Shown here: piece after piece, positions 7,158 through 16,441 of the stretch
Layout: every line of letters starts with the position of its first letter
Position numbering within the stretch: position 1 is the first letter of the stretch
NCBI GenBank assembly: GCA_910585635.1
Contig: CAJUFE010000001.1
Span: 62,001-126,000, forward strand
DNA from: an uncultured Lachnospiraceae bacterium
GTDB lineage: Bacteria; Bacillota; Clostridia; Lachnospirales; Lachnospiraceae
DNA: 64,000 bases
Direction of reading: 5' to 3'
The notes under the pieces: generated by a model
Database searches by the model: none
What the model saw: the letters and a program-made list of their open reading frames with translations, nothing else
What the model was told of the DNA's origin: nothing
Position numbers and translations under genes: made by a program

Positions 7158-8483
7158 GTGCGGATGGAGAAGTGCGAGATCAGATGGGCGCGTATCGTGG
7201 AGCGCACGCCCCTGCGGATATCCATAGGGATCCTCATAGGGATCCTGGGGAGCATGCTGTGGGCGATCGCTCCCTTTGCGGAGGAGGGGCAGGAGGAGCA
7301 GGAGGAGCCGGAGCTTTACGCCCAGTCCGCGGTGCTGATGGACGGGAAGAGCGGGCGGGTGCTCTGGGAGAAGGAGGGGGATGTGCAGCGGCCCATGGCC
7401 AGCACCACCAAGATCATGACCTGCATCCTGGCGCTGGAGCTGGGGCTGGATGAGGAGGGGAGGACGGTAGAGGCCTCCCAGTTAGCGGCTTCCCAGCCCC
7501 AGGTCCGTCTGGGGATGCGGGCGGGACAGGAGTTTTACACGAAAGATCTCCTGTACTCCCTGATGCTGGAGTCCCACAATGATGCGGCGGTGGCGGTGGC
7601 AGAGGCGGCGGCCGGGAGCGTTCCGGCTTTTGCCCAGAAGATGAACGCCAAGGCCCGGTCGATCGGCTGTACAGATACCTGGTTCATCACGCCCAACGGT
7701 CTGGACGGGAAAGAGACCGGCGCAGATGGCAAAGAGCATATCCATTCCACGACAGCCGAGGATCTGGCCAGGATCATGCGCTATTGCGTGGATCAGTCGC
7801 CCAAGGCCGAGGCATTCCTCAAGATCACCAGGACCCAGGACCACAGCTTTAAGGACGCGGAGGGAAAGGGGAGCTACAGCTGCCACAACCACAATCAGCT
7901 GCTCCAGATGATGGACGGTGCGCTGTCCGGGAAGACCGGCTTTACCGGCGGGGCAGGATACTGCTATACCGGAGCGGTGGAGGATGAGGGCCGGGTCTTC
8001 GTGATCGCCCTTTTAGGCTGCGGCTGGCCCCCCCATAAGACCTATAAATGGTCCGATGCCAGAGAGCTGCTCGCCTATGCCAAGGAAGAGTACCAGTACC
8101 GGGATATCTATCAGGAGGTGGAGCTGCCGCCTATAGAAGTGCGCGATGGCGTGCCGTCAGAGAAAGCTCTGTACTGGGAAGACTGGGCGCGGGAAGGCTG
8201 TCATACCCGGCTCATGGTGCGGACGCCGGATAATGGTCTAAAGGTGCTGGCAGGCAGCCAGGATAAGGTCAAGATCATCAAAAAAGCCCCCGACTATCTG
8301 GAGGCCCCCGTGGAACGGGGGACAGAAGTGGGGGCGATCGAATACTATCTAAATGATGAACGGATCGCGTCCTTTCCCTTGCTGGTGCAGGATACGGTGG
8401 AACGGTTCACCTTTGCCTGGTGCGCCGACCAGGTGGCCGATGCCTTCTTTTCTTCTCTAACATGTGTAGGGGCAGGTAGCTGA
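7158..8483 (+). CDS. dacF: D-alanyl-D-alanine carboxypeptidase (PBP5/DacF type)
   Basis: Low-molecular-weight penicillin-binding protein that trims the terminal D-Ala of peptidoglycan stem peptides outside the membrane. The SxxK motif is in MASTTKIMT (about residue 81-85), SxN is in ESHNDAA (about 137) and KTG is in LSGKTGFTGGAGYC (about 255). An N-terminal hydrophobic segment (ISIGILIGILGSML) serves as signal peptide. A C-terminal domain of about 110 residues follows the catalytic core, as in PBP5 relatives, but no clear amphipathic anchor was noted. GTG 7158 fits the AAGG eight bases upstream; ATG 7164 is an alternative. It converges on ftsH with only 52 bases between and no obvious terminator. 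The symbol marks the subfamily, not orthology. Confidence 0.9.
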   Translation: MRMEKCEIRWARIVERTPLRISIGILIGILGSMLWAIAPFAEEGQEEQEEPELYAQSAVLMDGKSGRVLWEKEGDVQRPMASTTKIMTCILALELGLDEEGRTVEASQLAASQPQVRLGMRAGQEFYTKDLLYSLMLESHNDAAVAVAEAAAGSVPAFAQKMNAKARSIGCTDTWFITPNGLDGKETGADGKEHIHSTTAEDLARIMRYCVDQSPKAEAFLKITRTQDHSFKDAEGKGSYSCHNHNQLLQMMDGALSGKTGFTGGAGYCYTGAVEDEGRVFVIALLGCGWPPHKTYKWSDARELLAYAKEEYQYRDIYQEVELPPIEVRDGVPSEKALYWEDWAREGCHTRLMVRTPDNGLKVLAGSQDKVKIIKKAPDYLEAPVERGTEVGAIEYYLNDERIASFPLLVQDTVERFTFAWCADQVADAFFSSLTCVGAGS

Positions 8484-8535
8484 TCTGGTATGATCACCCG
8501 GGGAAGGACCGGTCCATCTGTCAAGCAGGGGCGTC

Positions 8536-10440
8536 CTACGCCTCCTTCTTGCCGGCCTCTTCCTTCCCGTCCTTCTCTTCCGGCTCCGGTGTCCCGGTGA
8601 CCTCCCGGAAGATCCGCATGAACTCCTTGCCGGTGATGGTCTCCTTCTCGATCAGGAACTCGGCGATCTTATCCATGGCCTCCCGGTTCTCGCCCAGCAG
8701 CCGCTTCGCCTCCTCATAGGAAGCCTTTAAGATCGCCATGACCTCTTTATCGATGTCCGCCTCGGTGGTATCGCTGCAGTTTAAGACCGTGCGGCCGGTG
8801 AGGTACTGGTTCTCCCGGGTCTCTAAGCCCATGAGCCCGAACCGCTCCGACATGCCGTACTGGGTCACCATGGCCCGGGCTAAACGGGTAGCCTTCTCGA
8901 TATCATTGGCCGCGCCGGTGGTCACCGTATCAAAGACGATCTCCTCGGCGGCCCGCCCGGCCAGATAGCCCACCAGCATGGCCTGGAGCTCCTTCTTCGT
9001 GTTTAAGTACTTCTCTTCCTCAGGCACCTGCATCACATAGCCTAAGGCGCCCATGGTCCTGGGGACGATGGTGATCTTTTGGACAGGCTCCGCGTCCTTC
9101 TGCAGGGCGCTGACCAGAGCGTGGCCCACCTCGTGGTAGGAGACGATCCGCCGCTCTTCCTTGCTCAAGATCCGGTCCTTCTTCTCCTTGCCCACCAGCA
9201 CCACTTCTACAGCCTCGAACAGATCCTTCTGGGAGACCGCCTGCCGGCCGTGCTTGACCGCGGTGATCGCCGCCTCGTTCATCATATTGGCCAGATCCGC
9301 GCCCACAGCGCCGGAGGTGGCCAGACCGATCTCCTCAAAATCCACCGTCTCGTCTAAGAGGACATTTTTCGAGTGGACCTTTAAGATATTGACCCGTCCC
9401 TTGATATCCGGCTTGTCCACCACCACCCGGCGGTCGAAACGCCCGGGCCTTAGGAGGGCCGGGTCTAAGATCTCCGGCCGGTTGGTGGCGCCTAAGATCA
9501 AAAGGCCCTTGGAGGGATCGAAGCCGTCCATCTCCGACAGGAGCTGGTTCAAGGTCTGTTCCCGCTCGTCATTGCCGCCGCCGTAGCGGGAATCCCGGCT
9601 CTTGCCGATCGCGTCGATCTCATCGATGAAGACGATGCAGGGAGCGGACTCCTGGGCCTGCTTAAAGAGGTCACGGACCCGGGACGCGCCCACGCCCACG
9701 AACATCTCCACAAAATCCGATCCGGCAAGGGAGTAGAAGGGCACATGAGCCTCCCCGGCCACGGCCTTGGCCAGCAAGGTCTTTCCGGTACCGGGAGGGC
9801 CTACTAAGAGGGCGCCCTTAGGGAGCTTCGCGCCGATCTGGGTGTACTTGGCCGGATTGTGGAGGAAATCCACGATCTCGGTCAGGGATTCCTTAGCCTC
9901 ATCCTCTCCGGCCACGTCCTGGAAGGTGATCCCGGTCTCCTTCTGGACGTACATCTTGGCATTGCTCTTGCCCACGCCCATCAGTCCGCCGCCGCCCATA
10001 CGCTTCATCATGAAGTTCATGAAGATCACGATGAACAGGAAGGGGATCACGAAGCTGATCACCGATTCTAAGATCATGCTGGTATCCTGCTTCACTTCCT
10101 TAAATTCTACATCCGCTTCCCGCAGCTGGGAGACCAGCTCAAGGTCGCCGGAGACGCGGACCGTGTAGAAATATTTGACCAGGGGATAGGCGATCTTGAT
10201 ATCCTGGTTTGGCTCGATCTCGATGTTGGAGCCGGAAAAGGTCACACTCTCGATCTGGCCCTTCTCCAGCATCTGGACGAACTCACTGTAGGTAAATTCA
10301 TGGGTGGAATTTTTCGTCACCACATCCTTCATCAGACTGATGACCAGCAGGGTGATCAGCGCCGCTACCACCCACACCAATATGGTCTGGCTGCCTTTGG
10401 GCAGCTTGCTGTTATTGTCTGGTGTATTGTTATTGTTCAT
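8536..10440 (-). CDS. ftsH: ATP-dependent zinc metalloprotease FtsH
   Basis: Membrane-anchored AAA+ protease that degrades short-lived and misassembled membrane proteins. Two transmembrane segments flank a small extracytoplasmic domain (about residues 20-130). The AAA domain has Walker A GPPGTGKT, Walker B IVFIDEIDAIG and the pore loop MFVGVGASRVR. The protease domain carries the zinc site HEVGHAL. At 634 residues the length is typical. The C-terminal tail is Glu/Lys-rich. It is a single-gene unit with a clear promoter at 10499-10527 and reads away from pyrG. Confidence 0.97.
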   Translation of the reverse strand: MNNNNTPDNNSKLPKGSQTILVWVVAALITLLVISLMKDVVTKNSTHEFTYSEFVQMLEKGQIESVTFSGSNIEIEPNQDIKIAYPLVKYFYTVRVSGDLELVSQLREADVEFKEVKQDTSMILESVISFVIPFLFIVIFMNFMMKRMGGGGLMGVGKSNAKMYVQKETGITFQDVAGEDEAKESLTEIVDFLHNPAKYTQIGAKLPKGALLVGPPGTGKTLLAKAVAGEAHVPFYSLAGSDFVEMFVGVGASRVRDLFKQAQESAPCIVFIDEIDAIGKSRDSRYGGGNDEREQTLNQLLSEMDGFDPSKGLLILGATNRPEILDPALLRPGRFDRRVVVDKPDIKGRVNILKVHSKNVLLDETVDFEEIGLATSGAVGADLANMMNEAAITAVKHGRQAVSQKDLFEAVEVVLVGKEKKDRILSKEERRIVSYHEVGHALVSALQKDAEPVQKITIVPRTMGALGYVMQVPEEEKYLNTKKELQAMLVGYLAGRAAEEIVFDTVTTGAANDIEKATRLARAMVTQYGMSERFGLMGLETRENQYLTGRTVLNCSDTTEADIDKEVMAILKASYEEAKRLLGENREAMDKIAEFLIEKETITGKEFMRIFREVTGTPEPEEKDGKEEAGKKEA

Positions 10441-10498
10441 AAGATCCTACTCCTCCATCTACTATCCGGATCATCTCCGGCACACGACATACTCTACC

Positions 10499-10527
10499 AT
10501 TATAGTGTCAGTCTTTCCATAAATCAA
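10499..10527 (-). promoter_or_regulatory. Sigma-A promoter of ftsH
   Basis: Minus strand TTGATT (10527-10522), 17-base spacer, TATAAT (10504-10499), about 58 bases upstream of the start codon. Confidence 0.7.
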
Positions 10528-10582
10528 GGAAAACCCATTGGAAAAAGATGATTTTTTTCTGAAATATCTTAATAAAATAATG

Positions 10583-10611
10583 TAGATTTTCTTTTATGAC
10601 AGCGGTATAAT
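10583..10611 (+). promoter_or_regulatory. Promoter of pyrG
   Basis: A perfect TATAAT (10606-10611) with a weak -35 (TAGATT, 10583-10588) at 17 bases. The leader to the pyrG ATG is about 60 bases and ends in AAGGAGGT. No terminator hairpin of the GTP/CTP-reiterative type was recognised. Confidence 0.5.
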
Positions 10612-10679
10612 GGGAAAATGTTTTTTGTCGCATCGCAGCAGAGATCTGCCGCACACTACCTGTAAGGAGGTACCCCATC

Positions 10680-12302
10680 ATGTCCGTAAAATATGTCTTT
10701 GTGACCGGAGGCGTGGTCTCCGGTCTGGGAAAGGGCATCACCGCCGCGTCCCTGGGCCGTCTGTTAAAAGCCAGAGGCCATAAGGTGACCATGCAGAAGT
10801 TCGATCCCTACATCAATATCGACCCCGGCACCATGAACCCCATCCAGCACGGCGAGGTCTTCGTCACCGATGACGGTGTGGAGACCGATCTGGACTTAGG
10901 CCACTATGAGCGCTTCATCGACGAGAACCTGGACCGGAATTCCAATGTGACCACCGGGAAGATCTACTGGTCCGTGCTCCAGAAGGAGCGCCGGGGCGAC
11001 TATGGCGGCGGTACCGTCCAGGTGATCCCCCATATCACCGATGAGATCAAGAGCCGTTTCCACCGCAATTTCGGCAGCGAGGACTTAGAGATCGCCATCA
11101 TCGAGGTGGGCGGCACGGTAGGGGATATCGAGAGCCAGCCCTTCTTAGAGGCCATCCGCCAGTTCCAGCACCAGGTGGGGCATGAGAACGCCATCCTGAT
11201 CCATGTGACCCTGATCCCCTACTTAAAAGCCTCCGGAGAGTTAAAGACCAAGCCCACTCAGGCCAGCGTAAAGGACCTCCAGGGCATGGGCCTCCAGCCG
11301 GATATCATCGTGTGCCGTTCGGAGCACCCGATCGACGACCATATCCGGGGGAAGATCGCCCTGTTCTGCAACGTCCCCCAGAGCCATGTGCTCCAGAACC
11401 TGGACGTGGAGGTCTTATATGGAGCGCCCCTGGCCATGGAAGAGGAGCATCTGGCCCAGGTAGCCTGCAAGTGCCTGCACATCGCCTGTCCGGAACCGGA
11501 CTTAAAGGAGTGGGAGGCCATGATCCATGCCTGGAAGAACCCTGAGCGGGAGGTGACGGTGGCCCTGGTGGGCAAATATACAGCCCTCCACGACGCCTAC
11601 ATCTCCGTGGTGGAGGCCTTAAAGCATGGCGGCGTGGCCAGCCATGTGTCTGTCAACATCAAATGGGTGGACTCCGAGCAGGTGGACGAGGACAATGTGG
11701 CCGATATCCTGGGTGATGTAAAAGGCGTCCTGGTCCCCGGCGGCTTCGGCGACCGGGGCATCGAGGGGATGATCTGCGCGATCCGCTACGCCAGGGAGCA
11801 CAAGATCCCCTTCTTAGGCCTCTGCCTGGGCATGCAGCTGGCCATCGTGGAGTTTTGCCGTCACATATTAGGTTACGCGGACGCCCACAGCATTGAGCTG
11901 GACCCCGCCACCACCCACCCGGTGATCAACCTGATGCCCGACCAGGAGAACGTGGAGGATATCGGCGGCACCCTGCGCTTAGGCGCATACCCCTGCGTCT
12001 TAGACCCGACCTCAAAAGCCTGCCAGCTCTATGGTTCCACCCAGATCAGCGAGCGCCACAGGCACCGCTACGAGGTGAACAACGACTACCGCAAGGCCCT
12101 GTCCGAAAAGGGGATGCTGCTCTCCGGGCTCTCCCCCGACGGCCGGATCGTGGAGATGATCGAGCTTCCCAGCCACCCCTGGTTCTTAGCCACCCAGGCC
12201 CACCCGGAGTTCAAATCCAGGCCCAACCGACCCCATCCCCTGTTCAAAGGGTTCATCCAGGCCGCCTGTGCCCTTTGTGAAATTAATACCAAAATAACTT
12301 GA
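10680..12302 (+). CDS. pyrG: CTP synthase PyrG
   Basis: Glutamine-dependent amination of UTP to CTP. The N-terminal synthase domain starts MSVKYVFVTGGVVSGLGKGI, with the P-loop-like GLGKG. The C-terminal class I glutaminase domain holds the nucleophile Cys in FLGLCLGMQL (about residue 382) and the His/Glu pair in ATQAHPEFKSRP near the end. At 540 residues it is full length. AAGGAGG precedes ATG by nine bases. The promoter of the downstream carboxylase cluster overlaps its stop codon, and no terminator was seen between. Confidence 0.98.
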   Translation: MSVKYVFVTGGVVSGLGKGITAASLGRLLKARGHKVTMQKFDPYINIDPGTMNPIQHGEVFVTDDGVETDLDLGHYERFIDENLDRNSNVTTGKIYWSVLQKERRGDYGGGTVQVIPHITDEIKSRFHRNFGSEDLEIAIIEVGGTVGDIESQPFLEAIRQFQHQVGHENAILIHVTLIPYLKASGELKTKPTQASVKDLQGMGLQPDIIVCRSEHPIDDHIRGKIALFCNVPQSHVLQNLDVEVLYGAPLAMEEEHLAQVACKCLHIACPEPDLKEWEAMIHAWKNPEREVTVALVGKYTALHDAYISVVEALKHGGVASHVSVNIKWVDSEQVDEDNVADILGDVKGVLVPGGFGDRGIEGMICAIRYAREHKIPFLGLCLGMQLAIVEFCRHILGYADAHSIELDPATTHPVINLMPDQENVEDIGGTLRLGAYPCVLDPTSKACQLYGSTQISERHRHRYEVNNDYRKALSEKGMLLSGLSPDGRIVEMIELPSHPWFLATQAHPEFKSRPNRPHPLFKGFIQAACALCEINTKIT

Positions 12303-12327
12303 TATTTTTCCACCGGCGGTATAGAAT
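12299..12327 (+). promoter_or_regulatory. Promoter of the Na+ decarboxylase/transcarboxylase cluster
   Basis: TTGATA (12299-12304), 17-base spacer, TAGAAT (12322-12327), overlapping the pyrG stop. A second TATAAT-like string follows at once. The leader is about 105 bases with no recognised riboswitch. Confidence 0.55.
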
Positions 12328-12437
12328 TATAATGCAGAAATTTTTGATCTAACGGATCATATGTTCGTTTCTTGCCATTTTCTGGCGAAGGACCCACAAG
12401 ATCCCCATCAAAATATGAAAAAATGGAGGACTGCGAA

Positions 12438-13889
12438 ATGAGTGATCGAACACAAACCTCAGCAAGCAAGCGGATCGACGCCTTGCTTGATGAAAACAGT
12501 TTTGTAGAAGTCGGCAGGCTGATCTCAGCAAGAGCCACAGATTTCAACATGACTGGACAGGAAACACCGGCCGACGGCGTGATGACCGGCTACGGCACCA
12601 TCGAAGGGAACCTGGTCTACGTCTACAGCCAGGATGCGGCTGTATTAGGCGGATCTGTGGGCGAGATGCATGGGAAAAAGATCGTGGAGCTCTACCGGCT
12701 GGCCATGAAGATGGGCGCTCCGGTGATCGGGCTGGTGGACTGCGCGGGCCTGCGCCTGCAGGAGGCCACCGACGCGCTGGACGGCTTTGGCCGGATCTAT
12801 CTGGAGCAGACCATGGCCTCCGGCGTGATCCCCCAGATCATGGCCGTGTTCGGAGGCTGCGGCGGCGGCATGGCTGTGTCGGCGGCGATCGCGGACTTTA
12901 CCTTTATGGAGGAGAAGAAGGCGAAGCTGTTCGTCAATTCCCCCAATGCCTTAGAGGGCAACTACACCGCCAAATGTGACACCGCATCCGCAGCCTTCCA
13001 GAGCGAGCAGGCCGGGACGGTGGACTATGTGGGCAGCGAGGACGATATCCTGGACAAGATCCGCACCCTGGTCTCGATCATTCCTGCCAATAATGAGGAC
13101 GACATGTCCTATGATGAATGTACGGACGATCTGAACCGGCTGTGCCCGGACCTTATGGCCTGCGGCGGGGACATGGGACTGGCCCTGTCCATGATCTCTG
13201 ACGACGCCTTCTTTATGGAGCTGAAGGCCATGTACGCGCCGGAGATGGTCACCGGCTTCATCCGTCTGAACGGGAACACCGTAGGCTGCGTGGCTAACCG
13301 CACGGAGGTCTACACGGAGGGCGAGAAGACCGCCTCCTATGAGCCGGTCCTCACGGCCAAGGGCTGTGAGAAAGCGGCAGACTTTGTGAGCTTCTGCGAC
13401 GCTTTCGAGATCCCCCTCCTGACCCTGGTCAATGTCGAGGGCTATAAGGCAGACAAGCACACCGAGCGGAAGATCGCCAAGGCGGCAGCCCGTCTGACCT
13501 ACGCCTTTGCCCAGGCATCCGTACCGAAGGTGACGATCGTGGCCGGACAGGCCTTCGGCACAGCACAGCTGACCATGGCCAGCAAGTCCATCGGCGCAGA
13601 TCTGGTCTACGCATGGCCGGAGGCCTCGATCGGTATGATGGACAGCACCGCGGCCGCCAAGATCATGTATGCCAAGGAGATCGAGACGGCAGCAGACGGC
13701 GCGGCGCTGATCGCGGAAAAGGCGGCTGCTTACGCTAAGGAGCAGTCCAGCGCCCTTGCGGCGGCGAAGAGAGGGTATGTGGACGACATCATCGAGGCCC
13801 CCGATACCAGAAAGCGGGTGATCGCGGCCTTTGAGATGCTGTTCACAAAGCGAGAGGGCCGGCCGGACAAAAAACACGGGACTGTCTAA
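12438..13889 (+). CDS. Acyl-CoA carboxyltransferase subunit (MmdA / transcarboxylase 12S-like)
   Basis: Biotin-dependent carboxyltransferase of the crotonase-like PccB/MmdA family, which moves carboxyl groups between an acyl-CoA and carboxybiotin. Recognisable blocks: SKRIDALLDENSFVEVG, the GGSVGEMHGKKI loop, GVIPQIMAVFGGCGGG, and the C-terminal AGQAFGTAQLTMAS and VYAWPEASIGMM. The block that usually reads DSGGARIQEG is DCAGLRLQEA here, a notable divergence. It has 483 residues, slightly shorter than typical 510-520. ATG 12438 is chosen because GGAGG lies eight bases before it. First gene of a five-gene cluster with OadG, a biotin carrier, OadB and an OadA-like subunit. The acyl-CoA substrate cannot be read from sequence. 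Confidence 0.85.
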   Translation: MSDRTQTSASKRIDALLDENSFVEVGRLISARATDFNMTGQETPADGVMTGYGTIEGNLVYVYSQDAAVLGGSVGEMHGKKIVELYRLAMKMGAPVIGLVDCAGLRLQEATDALDGFGRIYLEQTMASGVIPQIMAVFGGCGGGMAVSAAIADFTFMEEKKAKLFVNSPNALEGNYTAKCDTASAAFQSEQAGTVDYVGSEDDILDKIRTLVSIIPANNEDDMSYDECTDDLNRLCPDLMACGGDMGLALSMISDDAFFMELKAMYAPEMVTGFIRLNGNTVGCVANRTEVYTEGEKTASYEPVLTAKGCEKAADFVSFCDAFEIPLLTLVNVEGYKADKHTERKIAKAAARLTYAFAQASVPKVTIVAGQAFGTAQLTMASKSIGADLVYAWPEASIGMMDSTAAAKIMYAKEIETAADGAALIAEKAAAYAKEQSSALAAAKRGYVDDIIEAPDTRKRVIAAFEMLFTKREGRPDKKHGTV

Positions 13890-13906
13890 GGATGAGGTGA
13901 CGCAAA

Positions 13907-14680
13907 ATGAAAATAAAAAGAAAGCTACTCGCCATCATTGTCATGGTGCTGTGCATAGGCGCTGTCTCCGGCTGCGCGAAGAAGGTGGATGAGGGCCAGG
14001 ATGCTGAAACGCTTTCTGCCATGTCCCAGGACGCCAAGGCCTTTGTGGAGAAGATGGGTACCTATGACACAGAATATATCAATGCGATCGTCGAGCAGTA
14101 CGAAGCGGAAGACAACTCTGCCATGGCGGACAGCTGGCTGGCCTGGCTCGACACGAAGGAGGAGGTAGGCGACTTTAGCGCGGTCACCGATACCTCCACA
14201 GAGTTCAAGGATGACCAGTATGTGGCCACAGTGACCTGTACCTTCACGAAACGCCCCATGGAGATCTCGATCGTCTGTGACAAGAAGGGTGTCATCACCA
14301 ACATGGAGTTCAACCCGGTGTATTCCCGGTCTGAGAATATGGTGAAGGCGGCCGTCCATACCGCGATCGGCATGGGGACCGTGTTCCTGGTCCTGATCTT
14401 CATCAGCCTGGTGATCGGCGGCTTTAAGTATATCAACCAGTGGGAAAAGCGGTCGAAGGAGAAAGCAGCCCATGCCCAGGCCCCGGCGGCGGCTCCCCCG
14501 GCTCCCGCGGCCCAGCCTGCGGCCGTAGCGGGAGCGGTGGAAGAGGACCTGACGGACGACTTAGAGCTGGTGGCCGTCATCACGGCGGCGATCGCGGCCA
14601 GCATGGGGAGCACATCCACAGACGGTCTGGTGGTGCGCTCCATCCGGCGCAAGCCAGGAGCAAAGTGGAAGAGAGCATAG
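13907..14680 (+). CDS. OadG-family gamma subunit, lipoprotein-like with N-terminal extracytoplasmic domain
   Basis: Small membrane subunit that helps assemble Na+-pumping decarboxylases. The N-terminus is a signal sequence ending VSGCAKK, a probable lipobox. An extracytoplasmic domain of about 110 residues follows, then a membrane helix around residues 145-170 (GTVFLVLIFISLVIGGF), an Ala/Pro-rich linker, and the conserved OadG tail DDLELVAVITAAIAA ... VVRSIRR. Classical OadG is only about 80-100 residues; the exported N-terminal domain is an addition whose role is unknown. It begins 17 bases after the carboxyltransferase gene and is followed by the biotin carrier. Confidence 0.82.
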   Translation: MKIKRKLLAIIVMVLCIGAVSGCAKKVDEGQDAETLSAMSQDAKAFVEKMGTYDTEYINAIVEQYEAEDNSAMADSWLAWLDTKEEVGDFSAVTDTSTEFKDDQYVATVTCTFTKRPMEISIVCDKKGVITNMEFNPVYSRSENMVKAAVHTAIGMGTVFLVLIFISLVIGGFKYINQWEKRSKEKAAHAQAPAAAPPAPAAQPAAVAGAVEEDLTDDLELVAVITAAIAASMGSTSTDGLVVRSIRRKPGAKWKRA

Positions 14681-14757
14681 CGTATAACGGAACGCATAAC
14701 GGCGAGTCCCGCCTTCCCGTGCGGGGCGCAGCATGAAAAATATCTAGGAGGATCATC

Positions 14758-15132
14758 ATGAAAAATTATACGATAACCGTAAATGGAAATGTATATGACG
14801 TAACCGTAGAGGAAGGCGCCTCCACCGGCGCAGCACCTGTAAAGGCCGCACCCCAGGCTCCCAAGGCCGCCCCGAAGGCAGCGGCTCCGAAAGCAGCAGC
14901 ACCAGCCGGCGCGGCAGGCTCCGTGACCGTGGTGGCCCCCATGCCGGGCAAGATCTTATCGGTGAAGGCTTCCGTAGGCCAGGCCGTGAAGAAGGGCGAA
15001 GTGATCTTAGTCCTTGAAGCCATGAAGATGGAAAATGATATCGTAGCTCCTCAGGACGGCACCATCGCCACCATCAACGCAGCAGCAGGCGAATCAGTAG
15101 AGGCCGGCGCGGTCATCGCTACTTTAAACTAG
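14758..15132 (+). CDS. Biotin carboxyl carrier protein of the decarboxylase/transcarboxylase complex
   Basis: Carries the biotin that shuttles CO2 between active sites. The biotinylation motif is EAMKMEND with the target Lys at about residue 90. The N-terminal ~25 residues (NYTITVNGNVYDVTVEE) match decarboxylase and transcarboxylase carriers, then an Ala/Pro/Lys hinge precedes the biotinyl domain (about 58-124). The length of 124 residues is very close to the 123-residue 1.3S subunit of propionibacterial transcarboxylase. AGGAGG is well placed before ATG. Neither carboxyltransferase in the cluster has its own biotin domain, so this carrier probably serves both. Confidence 0.93.
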   Translation: MKNYTITVNGNVYDVTVEEGASTGAAPVKAAPQAPKAAPKAAAPKAAAPAGAAGSVTVVAPMPGKILSVKASVGQAVKKGEVILVLEAMKMENDIVAPQDGTIATINAAAGESVEAGAVIATLN

Positions 15133-15177
15133 ATGGAGAGATGCATATGATATGCATCCCTGACGGAGGGATCGAAT

Positions 15178-16323
15178 ATGGATTTTGCTACAACATTTAA
15201 TAACCTCTTTCATCAGATGGCATTCTTTAACCTGACGATCGGCAATTTTGCCATGATCGGGGTAGCGTTCGTGTTCTTACTGCTGGCGATCAAGTACGGC
15301 TTTGAGCCCTTGCTGCTGGTCCCGATCGCCTTCGGTATGCTCCTGGTCAATATCTACCCGGAAATTATGGCATCTCCTGAAGAGACTTCCAACGGAGTAG
15401 GCGGTCTTCTGCACTACTTCTTTATCTTGGATGAGTGGAGTATCCTCCCATCCCTGATCTTTATGGGCGTAGGCGCCATGACGGACTTCGGCCCATTGAT
15501 CGCCAATCCCAAGAGCTTTCTTTTGGGCGCGGCTGCCCAGTTCGGTATCTACAGCGCATACTTTTTCGCGATCCTCATGGGCTTTAACGGCAAGGCAGCG
15601 GCTGCGATCTCCATCATCGGCGGCGCGGACGGCCCCACCTCCATCTTCCTGGCGGGTAAGTTAGGCCAGTCCACCCTGATGGGTCCCATCGCCGTGGCGG
15701 CATACTCCTACATGGCTCTGGTGCCGATCATCCAGCCTCCGATCATGAAGCTCCTCACCACCGAGGAAGAGCGGAAGATCAAGATGGAGCAGCTAAGGCC
15801 CGTATCCAAGCTGGAGAAGATCCTGTTCCCGATCATCGTCACCACCATCGTGTGTCTGATCCTGCCCTCCACCGCTCCCTTAGTGGGTATGCTGATGCTA
15901 GGTAACCTGTTCAGGGAGTCCGGTGTGGTCAAGCAGCTGACCGAGACCGCTTCCAACGCGCTGATGTATATCGTGGTCATCCTTTTAGGCACCTCTGTGG
16001 GGGCCTCCACCAGCGCGGAGGCGTTCCTCAACTGGGATACGGTCATGATCGTGATCTTAGGCCTGATCGCCTTCGCGATCGGCACGGCGGCCGGCGTCCT
16101 CTTTGGCAAGGCCATGTGCAAGCTGACCGGAGGCAAGGTGAACCCGCTGATCGGCTCCGCCGGCGTGTCGGCTGTTCCCATGGCCGCCCGTGTCTCCCAG
16201 AAGGTAGGCTCCCAGGCGGATCCCACCAATTTCCTGCTGATGCATGCCATGGGTCCCAATGTGGCCGGTGTTATCGGTACGGCTGTAGCGGCAGGCGCGT
16301 TCATGGCGATCTTTGGCGTGTAG
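15178..16323 (+). CDS. oadB: Na+-translocating decarboxylase beta subunit (OadB/MmdB family)
   Basis: Integral membrane subunit that couples decarboxylation of carboxybiotin to Na+ export. It is very hydrophobic, with about ten membrane segments, and contains the signature SIIGGADGPTSIFLAGKL with the Asp implicated in Na+ transport (about residue 150). A late GVSAVPMAARVSQ and MHAMGPNVAGVIG block also fits OadB/MmdB/GcdB. The 381 residues are in the normal range. It starts 45 bases after the biotin carrier with GGAGGG upstream. The symbol is by family; glutaconyl- or methylmalonyl-CoA versions look alike. Confidence 0.93.
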   Translation: MDFATTFNNLFHQMAFFNLTIGNFAMIGVAFVFLLLAIKYGFEPLLLVPIAFGMLLVNIYPEIMASPEETSNGVGGLLHYFFILDEWSILPSLIFMGVGAMTDFGPLIANPKSFLLGAAAQFGIYSAYFFAILMGFNGKAAAAISIIGGADGPTSIFLAGKLGQSTLMGPIAVAAYSYMALVPIIQPPIMKLLTTEEERKIKMEQLRPVSKLEKILFPIIVTTIVCLILPSTAPLVGMLMLGNLFRESGVVKQLTETASNALMYIVVILLGTSVGASTSAEAFLNWDTVMIVILGLIAFAIGTAAGVLFGKAMCKLTGGKVNPLIGSAGVSAVPMAARVSQKVGSQADPTNFLLMHAMGPNVAGVIGTAVAAGAFMAIFGV

Positions 16324-16441
16324 TGAGGATGAGAGCGGCGGTCCAGGAGCTCTGGAACGCTGTAGGAGAGTCAGTCGCGGGCTGTGGTCCGGACCGCGGA
16401 TCGCGGCTGGAAATATAAGATCGATTAGGAGGAAAATGAGA

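Noticed and set aside
12951..13877. Open minus-strand frame of 308 codons
   Set aside because: Antisense shadow of the carboxyltransferase gene, without initiation signals or recognisable motifs.
16313..16441. Upstream in-frame extension of the 5S/OadA-like gene
   Set aside because: It overlaps the oadB end, lacks conserved residues, and AGGAGG marks the start at 16442.
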